DNA of 6,591 bases from an uncultured Acidobacteriota bacterium (GTDB taxonomy: Bacteria > Acidobacteriota > Thermoanaerobaculia > UBA5066). The DNA lies in assembly GCA_937902605.1 (NCBI GenBank), contig CALFNC010000169.1, positions 1-6,591 on the forward strand, given 5' to 3'. A program made the position numbers and the translations under genes. Of this stretch, positions 1-5,690 are shown piece by piece; the stretch's first letter is position 1, and each line of letters begins with the position of its first letter. Below the pieces are notes generated by a model. The model worked only from the letters and a program-made list of their open reading frames with translations. It made no database searches and was not told where the DNA came from.

Positions 1-189
1 GTCTCCACGTCCGGCGCGGGGTTGCGCCCGATCGGGTTCGCGATCCCGCCGGTGACTGTCGCGGGTATGTCGATCTCCTTCCAGAACAGCACCGACGCCC
101 CGAGCTGCCACGACTGCGGGAGTCTGATGGTCCGCAACGGCACCTGCTACAAGTGCCTGAATTGCGGGTCGACATCAGGGTGTAGCTGA
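1..189 (+). CDS. nrdJ: Adenosylcobalamin-dependent (class II) ribonucleotide reductase, C-terminal end only
   Basis: Frame 1 is open from the first base to a TGA at 187-189, giving the last 62 residues of a protein that begins outside the window. The tail carries six cysteines in the order CHDC, CYKC, LNC and GCS (visible residues 36, 39, 49, 52, 55 and 61), with VRNGTCYKCLNCG followed by a terminal SGCS. This cysteine-rich end is characteristic of the long B12-dependent NrdJ family. That enzyme reduces ribonucleotides to deoxyribonucleotides using adenosylcobalamin and works with or without oxygen. The family's C-terminal cysteines are thought to shuttle electrons from thioredoxin to the active site and/or bind zinc. 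The catalytic barrel is not in the window, so the identification rests on the tail alone, but the tail is distinctive. A strong hairpin begins 8 nt after the stop, so this is probably the end of its transcript. Confidence 0.9.
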   Translation, partial: VSTSGAGLRPIGFAIPPVTVAGMSISFQNSTDAPSCHDCGSLMVRNGTCYKCLNCGSTSGCS

Positions 190-196
190 TGTGAAC

Positions 197-228
197 CAGG
201 GGGACCCGGGACCGTCCGGGTCCCCCTG
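197..228 (+). terminator. Hairpin after nrdJ, probable terminator
   Basis: A perfect 13-bp inverted repeat has arms at 197-209 and 216-228 with a 6-nt loop, starting 8 nt after the nrdJ stop. The stem is almost entirely G-C. No T-run follows (the next bases are CGGCGAG), so it is not a textbook intrinsic terminator. It may act as a 3' stabilising hairpin or terminate with help. Position and stem strength support an end-of-transcript role. Confidence 0.6.
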
Positions 229-298
229 CGGCGAGTACGCCTACCTCTCCGCGACGGAGCGGACCGCTGACGCGGGCCTGCCTGATGGTGAATCGGGA

Positions 299-316
299 AC
301 CCGGGACTGGCCGGGT
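299..316 (-). terminator. Weak hairpin downstream of the zinc-ribbon gene
   Basis: A 6-bp perfect stem (arms 299-304 and 311-316, 6-nt loop) can be lengthened with a bulge or wobble pairs. It lies about 20 nt beyond the stop of the reverse-strand zinc-ribbon gene. Its core of 20 nt (299-318) matches 18 of 20 positions of the nrdJ hairpin core (204-223). It has no T-tract in either direction. A terminator role is inferred only from its position. Confidence 0.35.
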
Positions 317-335
317 CCTTCCGCTCTCCCCGGCG

Positions 336-764
336 CTACTTCTTACCGAAGAGCTTGTCGAAGGCGGAGCGGGACTGGTCCGGGGTGTCGCTGGCCTTCG
401 AGCCGGTGAGGTCGGCTACCAGGATCGGCTCAAAGAAGGAGCAGTCGTTCCGGGCCGTCTTGGACGAGATCACCGCTGGGACCGCCTGGCGGCACTGGCG
501 CGGGGCCGCCGTGTCGAAGTGGCGGCATTGGGCGCAAGCGTGCAGGGCCGCCGCGCAACGCTTGCAGACGGCGTCGGAAAGAAACTCCGGATCGGCCTTC
601 TCGCCGCAACCCTTGCACCGGAAGACCTCGGCCCGGTTCGTCTCCGAGCCGCGGCCGCGAGGCCCTCCCTCGAGACGTCCGGGAAAGCCTCCCGAAGGGG
701 CGTCGGGCCGCGACGAGCGGGCCGAGTCCTGGTATCCCTTCTGACGGTACCTCCTGTCGGGCAT
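336..764 (-). CDS. Small eight-cysteine zinc-ribbon-like protein, function unknown
   Basis: This gene encodes 142 residues, with ATG at 764-762 and TAG at 338-336. A GGAGG Shine-Dalgarno (complement of 771-775) sits 6 nt before the ATG and fixes the start. Residues 1-45 are rich in Arg, Gly, Ser and Pro and look disordered. A four-cysteine ribbon follows: CKGC at 50-53 and CKRC at 67-70. A second cluster comprises CAQC at 77-80, Cys91 and Cys108, in the contexts CRHFD and NDCSFF. Such spacing usually means structural zinc, so two zinc sites are plausible. The C-terminus ends in a short basic tail (FDKLFGKK) after a polar linker. There is no signal peptide or membrane segment, so it is probably cytoplasmic. 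It converges with nrdJ and diverges from the membrane protein gene with a 61-bp gap. I recognise the cysteine pattern as a recurring hypothetical family but know no function for it. Confidence 0.8.
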   Translation of the reverse strand: MPDRRYRQKGYQDSARSSRPDAPSGGFPGRLEGGPRGRGSETNRAEVFRCKGCGEKADPEFLSDAVCKRCAAALHACAQCRHFDTAAPRQCRQAVPAVISSKTARNDCSFFEPILVADLTGSKASDTPDQSRSAFDKLFGKK

Positions 765-825
765 GGGGAACCTCCAACGCTATCCTAGCTGATGGGTAGG
801 GGCGAGAATCCTCCCGGAGGACGTC
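765..825. promoter_or_regulatory. Short divergent intergenic region with a symmetric TATCCT element
   Basis: These 61 bp separate the zinc-ribbon gene (-) from the holin-like gene (+). Each gene has its own GGAGG: complement of 771-775 for the minus gene, and 816-820 for the plus gene. At 779-789 lies the inverted repeat GCTA-TCC-TAGC, which contains a -10-like TATCCT reading right (781-786). That would give a start site near 793 and a leader of about 33 nt for the plus gene. The leftward TAGGAT would place the start on top of the minus gene's ribosome-binding site, so it is less likely. No -35 was found for either direction. Confidence 0.3.
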
Positions 826-1185
826 ATGAGGCTATTGATCCGGATTCTCGTCAACGCCGTCGCGCTCTGGGCCGCCACCCTCATCCCGGGGATCAGCAAC
901 CAGGGCGGGTTCGGGACCCTGCTCCTGGTCGCGCTGGTGTTCGGCTTCGTGAACGCCCTGATCCGGCCGCTGCTCAGCCTTCTCAGCTGCCCGCTCATCA
1001 TCCTGACGCTCGGTCTCTTCACCCTCATCCTGAACGCCTTCATGCTGCAGCTCACCGCCTGGATCGGGGGGAAGTTCGGGCTCGACTTTCATGTCGACAC
1101 CTTCATGGCGGCCTTCCTTGGCGCCGTCGTCGTGAGCGTCGTCTCCACGGTCCTCTCGTGGCTTCTCCCCGACCGCCGCTCGTGA
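826..1185 (+). CDS. Four-helix membrane protein, phage holin 4_2 / YvlD family
   Basis: This gene encodes 119 residues. GGAGG at 816-820, 5 nt before the ATG, supports the start. The protein is almost entirely hydrophobic, with about four predicted membrane helices near residues 4-24, 28-48, 53-77 and 91-114. The central stretch FVNALIRPLLSLLSCPL followed by ILTLGLFTLILNAF matches the family signature: Asn and Arg-Pro before helix three, then a Leu-Thr-Leu-Gly turn. The length is typical. The family is named after a mycobacteriophage holin, but most members are chromosomal (like Bacillus YvlD) with no shown role in lysis. No phage genes lie nearby, so I do not infer a holin function. It is in the same orientation as the aromatic-pathway gene, 226 nt upstream of it, so the attenuator region could also receive read-through from its transcript. 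Confidence 0.85.
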   Translation: MRLLIRILVNAVALWAATLIPGISNQGGFGTLLLVALVFGFVNALIRPLLSLLSCPLIILTLGLFTLILNAFMLQLTAWIGGKFGLDFHVDTFMAAFLGAVVVSVVSTVLSWLLPDRRS

Positions 1186-1215
1186 AGCGTGGCGCACGCG
1201 GATTGACAGCCGGGG

Positions 1216-1221
1216 TATCCT
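1216..1221 (+). promoter_or_regulatory. Weak -10-like hexamer before the leader ORF
   Basis: TATCCT lies 10 nt before the ATG of the candidate leader ORF, which has no Shine-Dalgarno. If used, it would give an almost leaderless transcript that starts on or just before that ATG. No -35 is present at normal spacing. A perfect TTGACA at 1203-1208 is only 7 nt upstream and cannot pair with this hexamer as a standard sigma-70 promoter. Transcription could instead come from upstream of the holin-like gene. Confidence 0.25.
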
Positions 1222-1231
1222 CTTCTCTCCG

Positions 1232-1318
1232 ATGAACGCCAACCCGTGCCCCGCTTCGTATACGGCTTCCATGGATGGGTATTACGACCCGTCCAGGGAG
1301 CGGGAGCGAAGCGGCTAG
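1232..1318 (+). CDS. Candidate 28-residue leader peptide with Tyr-Tyr
   Basis: ATG at 1232 and TAG at 1316 give a 28-residue ORF containing Tyr at codon 10 (TAT, 1259-1261) and Tyr-Tyr at codons 17-18 (TAT TAC, 1280-1285). There is no Phe and no Trp. The ORF spans one RNA arm (1251-1258), and its stop lies just past the arm that can disrupt the downstream terminator (1296-1314). This is where a leader-peptide stop is expected in ribosome-mediated attenuation. Against it: no Shine-Dalgarno precedes the ATG, so translation would have to be leaderless or weak. A shorter in-frame start at 1271 keeps the Tyr pair but also lacks a ribosome-binding site. The controlled gene encodes DAHP synthase and chorismate mutase, for which tyrosine is a sensible end-product signal. 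Confidence 0.45.
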   Translation: MNANPCPASYTASMDGYYDPSRERERSG

Positions 1319-1382
1319 GCCGACGACGACATCCCGGGCGAATCCAACGCCCCCCTCCCCAGCAACGGCGGAGGGGGGCGTT
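1251..1382 (+). promoter_or_regulatory. Probable transcription attenuator with mutually exclusive hairpins
   Basis: Four RNA arms can be traced. Arm 1 (1251-1258, CCGCTTCG) is perfectly complementary to 1307-1314 in arm 2. Arm 2 (1296-1308) can instead pair with 1348-1359, forming 11 pairs with one bulge at 1301 and one mismatch at 1305/1351. That pairing occupies the left arm of the terminator (1346-1358), whose right arm is 1370-1382. An additional 8-bp hairpin with one G-U pair (1273-1280 with 1287-1294) encloses the Tyr-Tyr codons. In the classical model, a ribosome stalled at 1280-1285 would leave most of arm 2 free to block the terminator, whereas one that reaches the stop at 1316 would cover arm 2 and let the terminator form. 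The pairings are read directly from the sequence; the mechanism and tyrosine specificity are inferred. Confidence 0.55.
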
Positions 1383-1384
1383 TT
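1346..1384 (+). terminator. Intrinsic terminator directly before the aromatic-pathway gene
   Basis: A perfect 13-bp stem has arms 1346-1358 and 1370-1382 with an 11-nt loop. It contains six consecutive C-G pairs and runs into TTTT at 1381-1384. Only 29 nt separate the stem from the ATG at 1412, and the gene's Shine-Dalgarno lies in that gap. There is no room for a promoter between terminator and gene, so the gene's mRNA must pass through this hairpin. That favours a regulated attenuator over a simple end for the upstream gene. Confidence 0.8.
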
Positions 1385-1411
1385 CGTTCCAAGGAGACAA
1401 GGAGAGAGGCG

Positions 1412-3397
1412 ATGACGAACGAACATCCGCAGCAGGCGAGGACGAACGCCCCCGAGCCGCACGTCCCCTTCCGGGTCGGCTACCAGGGCCAGCCGGGCTC
1501 CTTCGGCGAACGAGCCGCTCTCCGCGCGGGCCTACCAGTTCCCTATCCCTCCTTCGACCGTTTGCTGCGCGCCTTGACCGTCGGAGAGGTCGACGGGGCC
1601 GTCCTGCCGGCCGTGACCCGCGCGGCGGGAACGCTGGTCGAGCCGCTCGAGTCTCTGGCGAGGACGATCGGGGGCGGCGCCTCCCTCCACGTTACGGCCG
1701 AGATCCCGGTTCCGAACCGCTTCGTCCTGGCGGCCCCCTACGGCACCGACCCTGAGCAGATCCGTGAGGTCCTGTCGCAGCCACCGGTTCTTCGCCAGTG
1801 CCGGGGCCTCCTCGCGCGGCTCAAGGCGGAGGTCGTTGAGACGGCGGATACGGCGGCGGCGGCTCAGCGCGTGGCGTCCGAGGGCGGACCACGGGCCGCG
1901 ATCTGTTCCGAGGAAGCGGCGCTCGCGGCCGGATTAGCCCTGCTGGAGGAAGACGTCTCGGACGTCCGGCCGAACGTCACTCGGTTCTGGGTTCTCGAGA
2001 CCCCCGACGTCGTTGCGCGGCGGAAAGAGCACGCGGCGCAGCGCAGCGACCTCGAGGAGTCGGGCCTCGACGCCGGGATGCCGATCCCCCCCCCTCCCGA
2101 ACCCCGCGTCGTCTGGTTCGCGGGGGCGCGACGAGCGGCGGTCCTCGCCGAGGCGGGCGCCGAGATCATCTCCCTCCCCGGGGAGCCCGACGCTCCGATC
2201 CGCGGGTTCGCGATCGTCCCGGACAAGTCGTGCTCCGCCATGGCGGGTCTTTCGTCGAGCGGGGGCGAGCCCCCTCTCCTCTGGCTCGGCGACCCCCCCG
2301 ACTTCGTCCGCCCGCCGCGCCTCCACGGGCTCCCCCGGGTGACCGAGGTCCGGCCGTTCTCCGTCGTCCAGGTTGGGCTCTTCGCGGTGGGCGCCGGCCG
2401 CCGGGCGGTGATCGCGGGGCCCTGCACCGTCGAATCGGAAGAGCAAATCCACCGGATCGCGAAGGCGGTCGCACGGGCGGGTGCGACGGGTCTCCGTGGC
2501 GGGATCTTCAAGCCCCGGACCTCGCCGTACGCCTTTCAGGGGCACGGAATCGAGGCGCTCCGATGGCTGAAGGAGGCCGGAGTGGAATGCGGGCTCCCGG
2601 TCGTCACCGAGGTCATGGCGCCCGTTCAGGTCGAGCCGGTGGCCCGGCAGGCCGACGTTCTCCAGATCGGCGCGCGGAACTGTCAGAACTACGATCTGCT
2701 GAAGGAGACGGCTGCTGCAGGGCGTCCAGTCCTCCTCAAACGCGGTTTCGGGACGACGGTAGAGGAGTGGCTGTCGGCCGCCGAGTACCTGATGGCCGGG
2801 GGGTGCGGAGACGTGATGCTCTGTGAGCGAGGGATCCGGACCTTCGAGCGAGCGACGCGCGGGACGCTCGACATCGGCGGGATCCTGGCCGCGCGATCGC
2901 TCACGCACCTTCCGATCCTGGCCGACCCGTCCCACGCCTCGGGCCGCCGGGAGTGGGTGCCTGGTCTCGCCCGCGCCTCCTGGGGAGCCGGCGTCGACGG
3001 GCTGATCATCGAGGTCCACGACCGGCCGGAAGAGGCGCTGTGTGACGGGCCGCAGGCGCTTCTCCCAGCCGACCTCGAGACGTTGCTCGACGAGTTCGGC
3101 TTCCTGCCCGGGAGCAGCGGCTCGGTCGAACGGATCCGGACGGCGATCGACGCGACCGACCATGACATCGGACGCCTGGTGGCGCGCCGGCTGGAGCTGT
3201 GCCGCCGGGTCGCCGTGGCGAAGCGGGACGCCGGATGGCCGATTCGCGACGAGGAACGGGAGGCCGCGGTGCGGCGCCGGTTCGCGACGGTTCTGGCCGA
3301 GGCCGCTCCTGGTGCGAGCGCGGAGCGCCTCGCCGACCTGCTGATCGGCCTGGGCCTGGAGGCCGAGGGGTGGAAAGGGGACCTCACTCCCCGATGA
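1412..3397 (+). CDS. aroF: Fusion: prephenate dehydratase-like domain + DAHP synthase (type I-beta) + chorismate mutase
   Basis: This gene encodes 661 residues; GGAGAG at 1401-1406 lies 5 nt before the ATG. Residues 21-195 resemble prephenate dehydratase: [20 protein letters not shown] (122-130) and VTRFWVLE with Thr190-Arg-Phe192. The usual ENS is replaced by VTR (68-70), and no ACT domain follows. Residues 196-230 are a Pro-rich linker (PIPPPPEP), and 231-325 are unassigned. Residues 330-565 form the DAHP synthase barrel, which condenses PEP and erythrose 4-phosphate: AGPCTVES with Cys338, [43 protein letters not shown] and DPSHASGRR. Likely metal ligands are Cys338, His508, Glu534 and Asp545. 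Residues 571-650 are an AroQ-type chorismate mutase with Arg593, Lys604 and REAAV at 616-620 (Arg616, Glu617). DAHP synthase and mutase assignments are firm; dehydratase activity is doubtful. A DAHP synthase with a C-terminal mutase is known in other bacteria, usually allowing inhibition by prephenate. Its stop overlaps that of the convergent gene. Confidence 0.93.
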   Translation: MTNEHPQQARTNAPEPHVPFRVGYQGQPGSFGERAALRAGLPVPYPSFDRLLRALTVGEVDGAVLPAVTRAAGTLVEPLESLARTIGGGASLHVTAEIPVPNRFVLAAPYGTDPEQIREVLSQPPVLRQCRGLLARLKAEVVETADTAAAAQRVASEGGPRAAICSEEAALAAGLALLEEDVSDVRPNVTRFWVLETPDVVARRKEHAAQRSDLEESGLDAGMPIPPPPEPRVVWFAGARRAAVLAEAGAEIISLPGEPDAPIRGFAIVPDKSCSAMAGLSSSGGEPPLLWLGDPPDFVRPPRLHGLPRVTEVRPFSVVQVGLFAVGAGRRAVIAGPCTVESEEQIHRIAKAVARAGATGLRGGIFKPRTSPYAFQGHGIEALRWLKEAGVECGLPVVTEVMAPVQVEPVARQADVLQIGARNCQNYDLLKETAAAGRPVLLKRGFGTTVEEWLSAAEYLMAGGCGDVMLCERGIRTFERATRGTLDIGGILAARSLTHLPILADPSHASGRREWVPGLARASWGAGVDGLIIEVHDRPEEALCDGPQALLPADLETLLDEFGFLPGSSGSVERIRTAIDATDHDIGRLVARRLELCRRVAVAKRDAGWPIRDEEREAAVRRRFATVLAEAAPGASAERLADLLIGLGLEAEGWKGDLTPR

Positions 3398-3803
3398 TCT
3401 TGATGAGGATCCGTTTCGGACGGCGTCCGTCCCACTCGCCGTAGAAGATCTGCTCCCAGGTCCCGAAGTCGAGGCGCCCCTCGGTGATCGCGACAACCAC
3501 TTCTCGCCCCATCAGCTGCCGCTTGACGTGGGAGTCGGCGTTGTCCTCGCCGGTGTCGTTGTGCCTCCACACGGAGACCGGCTGGTGCGGGACGAGCTGG
3601 TCGAAGAACCGGGCGAAGTCGGCGTGGAGCCCCCGCTCGTCGTCGTTGACGAAGACGGACGCGGTGATGTGCATCGGGTTCACCAGGACGAGACCCTCGC
3701 GAACGCCGCTCTCGGCGAGAGCGGCCTCGACCTCGGGTGTGATGTTCACGAAACCGGTCCGAGTCGGGACATTTAGGGTGAGGATCTTGCGATACGACTT
3801 CAT
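3384..3803 (-). CDS. yjbQ: YjbQ / UPF0047 family protein (secondary thiamine-phosphate synthase type)
   Basis: This gene encodes 139 residues (ATG at 3803-3801, TGA at 3386-3384), the normal length for this compact family. Signatures visible are [15 protein letters not shown] (residues 42-56, His45), [17 protein letters not shown] (81-97, His81, Asp90 and His92) and [13 protein letters not shown] (114-126). These conserved His/Asp residues line the presumed active or metal site. Members have been linked to weak thiamine-phosphate synthase activity, but the physiological role is unsettled, so the name describes the family rather than a proven reaction. There is no signal peptide, so it is cytoplasmic. 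No clear Shine-Dalgarno precedes the ATG. The upstream region is shared with the divergent fur gene (210 bp). Its 3' end overlaps the aromatic fusion gene tail-to-tail by 14 bp (3384-3397). Confidence 0.92.
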   Translation of the reverse strand: MKSYRKILTLNVPTRTGFVNITPEVEAALAESGVREGLVLVNPMHITASVFVNDDERGLHADFARFFDQLVPHQPVSVWRHNDTGEDNADSHVKRQLMGREVVVAITEGRLDFGTWEQIFYGEWDGRRPKRILIKIIGE

Positions 3804-4013
3804 TGGGCGGATTCTTTCACCCGGGCGTCCGGAGGCTCGCCTCGGCGCTCCGGCCGCAATCCTTCCTGAGAGCCGACCTAGACCGGACCTTTTCGTGCCA
3901 GCGCCGACCGTTATCTTGCTGCCCGGCCCTCCGAGAAAGGGCGGTGGCCCGCGGGCTCCTCGACACCTCCTTGGGAAGATTCTACAAAGAGAGAGTTCTC
4001 AGGATGGGCCGAC
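3804..4013. promoter_or_regulatory. Divergent yjbQ/fur intergenic region
   Basis: These 210 bp should contain promoters for both yjbQ (-) and fur (+), but I could not identify a convincing -35/-10 pair for either. Near fur, the inverted repeat GAGA-GT-TCTC lies at 3991-4000. A second repeat with the same arms, GAGA-TATTG-TCTC, lies at 4016-4028, just inside the proposed fur start. Neither matches the standard Fur box well. No ORF, RNA gene or long repeat is evident. Confidence 0.3.
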
Positions 4014-4511
4014 TTGAGATATTGTCTCCTAGTGGCAGATTTCAGCGAAGAACGCCAGATCTTCACGGAGTTCCTGAAGCGGAAGGGTCTGAAGACGACC
4101 CGTGAGCGGACGGCGCTCCTCAAAGAGATTTTTTCCACGCACAAGCACTTCGACGCGGACGACCTCGTCGACCGGATGCGTGAAATGGGCGGCCAGAAGG
4201 TTAGCCGCGCTACGGTCTACCGCACGCTCGAGCTGCTGCACGAGTGCGGTCTCGTCGGGCGCGTCCGGTTGAACGAGGAGAAATACCGGTACGAGCGTCT
4301 GCGGAAGGGCGAGCACCACGACCACCTGATCTGCACGGGATGCGGGAAGGTGATGGAGTTCGCCGAGCCGCGGATCGAGGAGCTCCAGGAAGAGGTCTGC
4401 CGGCGCTGGGACTTCCATCCGATTTCCCACGCCCACCAGATCCGTGGGCTCTGCTCTATCTGCCACCGGAAGGCCGAGAAGAGTCGTCCGGAGCGGCAGC
4501 AACCGGCCTGA
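4014..4511 (+). CDS. fur: Fur-family metal-responsive transcriptional regulator
   Basis: This gene encodes 165 residues if translation starts at TTG 4014, which has an AGGA-like site about 9 nt upstream. GTG at 4032 (159 residues, starting at ADFSEERQ) gives a more typical Fur N-terminus but has no ribosome-binding site, so the start is uncertain. The winged-helix DNA-binding half spans roughly residues 14-90, with [13 protein letters not shown] and the recognition helix [18 protein letters not shown] (64-81). The dimerisation half carries [16 protein letters not shown] (101-116), nearly the E. coli Fur motif. Structural zinc cysteines are Cys107/Cys110 and Cys147/Cys150, with regulatory-site histidines at 101, 102, 104 and probably 139/141. 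The HHDH context favours iron-responsive Fur over Zur or PerR, but metal specificity cannot be decided from sequence. It is transcribed alone, divergent from yjbQ and convergent with the transglycosylase relic. Confidence 0.92.
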   Translation: MRYCLLVADFSEERQIFTEFLKRKGLKTTRERTALLKEIFSTHKHFDADDLVDRMREMGGQKVSRATVYRTLELLHECGLVGRVRLNEEKYRYERLRKGEHHDHLICTGCGKVMEFAEPRIEELQEEVCRRWDFHPISHAHQIRGLCSICHRKAEKSRPERQQPA

Positions 4512-5681
4512 TCCCAGAGGCACCAGAGGCACCAGTGGTCAGCCTCCACGGTCCCGGGGGGTCTGGAAGGCCATAGAGCGCCGCGTAGGCTCCCACCGTG
4601 CCCGCGCGCGAGACGATGCCGGGCTGGAAGAGGCTTTCCTGCCGAATCAGTCCGCAGACGAGGGCGGGGGAGAGTCCGGCCCGGCGTCCCTCTTCCCTCA
4701 GGATGCTCAGATGAGTGAGCGGGTAAAAGAGCTCGCGCTCGTCGAGGGGCACCCCCCCTCCTCGGGAGTCCCGAGAGCAGGGTGAAGCCCCTTCAGGATC
4801 GACGTGGCCCGTCGGTAATCGCCGCGCTCCGAAGCGATCCGGGCGGCGAAGAGCCGGTCGAGCGAGCCTTCGGACTCGGCGGCCAGCTCCGCCAAGCCAT
4901 CGAGTCCGGCTGCGAGGTACTCGCGCGAGGCGGTCACGGGGTCGTCCTCGACCGTCGGCGCCTCGCCAGCGAAGACCGGAGAAGCGGTGGCGGGCTCGAC
5001 CCCCAAGGAGTCGGCTGACCAGCGGCCGTAGACGTCGGAAGAGGTTCCGGGGAGAAGCGAAGCGAAGAGGGCTCGCGCCGACGGCTCACCGCGCTTCTGG
5101 AGCGGGTCTCTCTCGAGCGCGTCCGGAACCGCCGACACGAGCTCTGCCATCGTGGCGCGCCGTTTTGCGTCGTCCGTTTCCGCACGGAGCCGGGCCATGA
5201 GGAGCACGGTCGTCGTTTGCGGGCCGTACGGCCCCGACGACAGAAGCCGGACCGCGATCTCGTGGACGAGCCGCCGCTCGGAGGTCGTTCGGAGGCGGCT
5301 CCCCGCTTCGCCGGTCGCCTCGATGGCCACCGGTCCGAACGGGAGGGTGCTGGCGAATCGGGCCAGCTTCCCGGCGTCGGCTTTCGGGTCATTGCGGAGC
5401 ACCAGCCACTCGTCGACGCCGGGAAGCCCCAATGTCGATCTCGCGGGAGGTTCGGACCTCTCGGCGGCCCCGGCGCGCGAGAGCGCGACGCGGGCTCCCC
5501 AGAGGCTGGACCGTTTCCGTAGGGACTTCAGGAGGGAGTCGTCGCCCGCTTCATGGAGCGATCGCCGCGCCTCGCGGAGGAGGGCGCTGGGGTCCTGCCT
5601 CGCAGGGGGAACGGCCGAAGACAGCCCGACGGTCGCCGGCAGCACGGTGGCGGCCAGAAAAGAGACGGTCGAGAAGGCCAC
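4456..5681 (-). pseudogene. slt: Soluble lytic transglycosylase (Slt-like), frameshifted and truncated in the catalytic domain
   Basis: The first frame starts with GTG at 5681, 9 nt after the upstream gene's stop. It has a signal-peptide-like N-terminus and about 300 residues rich in Ala, Leu and Arg, probably the helical superhelix of Slt70-type enzymes. It ends at 4707 in an unrelated tail. The second frame, entered at a seven-G run (complement of 4752-4758), continues with the family's sequence: ELFYPLTHLSILREEGRRAG, then LSPALVCGLIRQES with the presumed catalytic Glu. One extra G, or a -1 slip, would join the frames. After VSRAGTVG the similarity stops. The usual Gly-Leu-Met-Gln, Ala-Tyr-Asn-Ala-Gly and C-terminal Tyr motifs are absent, and the frame reads into the fur 3' end until 4456. 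The intact enzyme would cleave peptidoglycan in the periplasm. Loss of roughly 100 catalytic residues plus a frameshift argue for a pseudogene; an assembly or sequencing error could explain the frameshift alone. Confidence 0.75.
4514..4535. repeat. Short 9-nt tandem repeat between fur and the slt relic
   Basis: The unit CCAGAGGCA occurs at 4514-4522 and 4523-4531, followed by a partial third copy, CCAG, at 4532-4535. It starts 3 nt after the fur stop, within the part of the slt reading frame that no longer resembles the family. It is not a hairpin and not a recognisable terminator. Short tandem duplications of this kind can mark a rearrangement or repair junction, which fits the lost slt 3' end. 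Confidence 0.6.
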
Positions 5682-5690
5682 CGGCCCCGC

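Noticed and set aside
285..788. Plus-strand frames opposite the zinc-ribbon gene
   Set aside because: The minus frame has a Shine-Dalgarno and ordered cysteine pairs. The plus frames show no motif and run across the intergenic hairpins.
826..1185. Prophage remnant suggested by the holin-family gene
   Set aside because: The family is widespread on chromosomes, and no endolysin, structural, integrase or other phage gene is nearby.
1203..1221. Perfect TTGACA followed by TATCCT as a sigma-70 promoter
   Set aside because: The spacer is only 7 nt instead of about 17, and no acceptable -10 lies at the right distance from TTGACA. Only TATCCT is kept, at low confidence.
1346..1411. T-box or other aptamer riboswitch before the aromatic gene
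   Set aside because: No T-box sequence and no known aptamer core is visible. The pairings fit leader-peptide attenuation better.
1934..3496. 520-residue open frame on the minus strand across the aromatic fusion gene
   Set aside because: It is a shadow of a G/C-ending reading frame. Its product is Arg, Pro and Gly-rich without any family motif, while the plus frame has unmistakable DAHP synthase motifs throughout.
3804..3825. AAGAAT (minus strand) as a leaderless promoter for yjbQ, 7 nt before its ATG
   Set aside because: The hexamer matches only 4 of 6 positions and has no -35. A single weak hexamer is not enough evidence.
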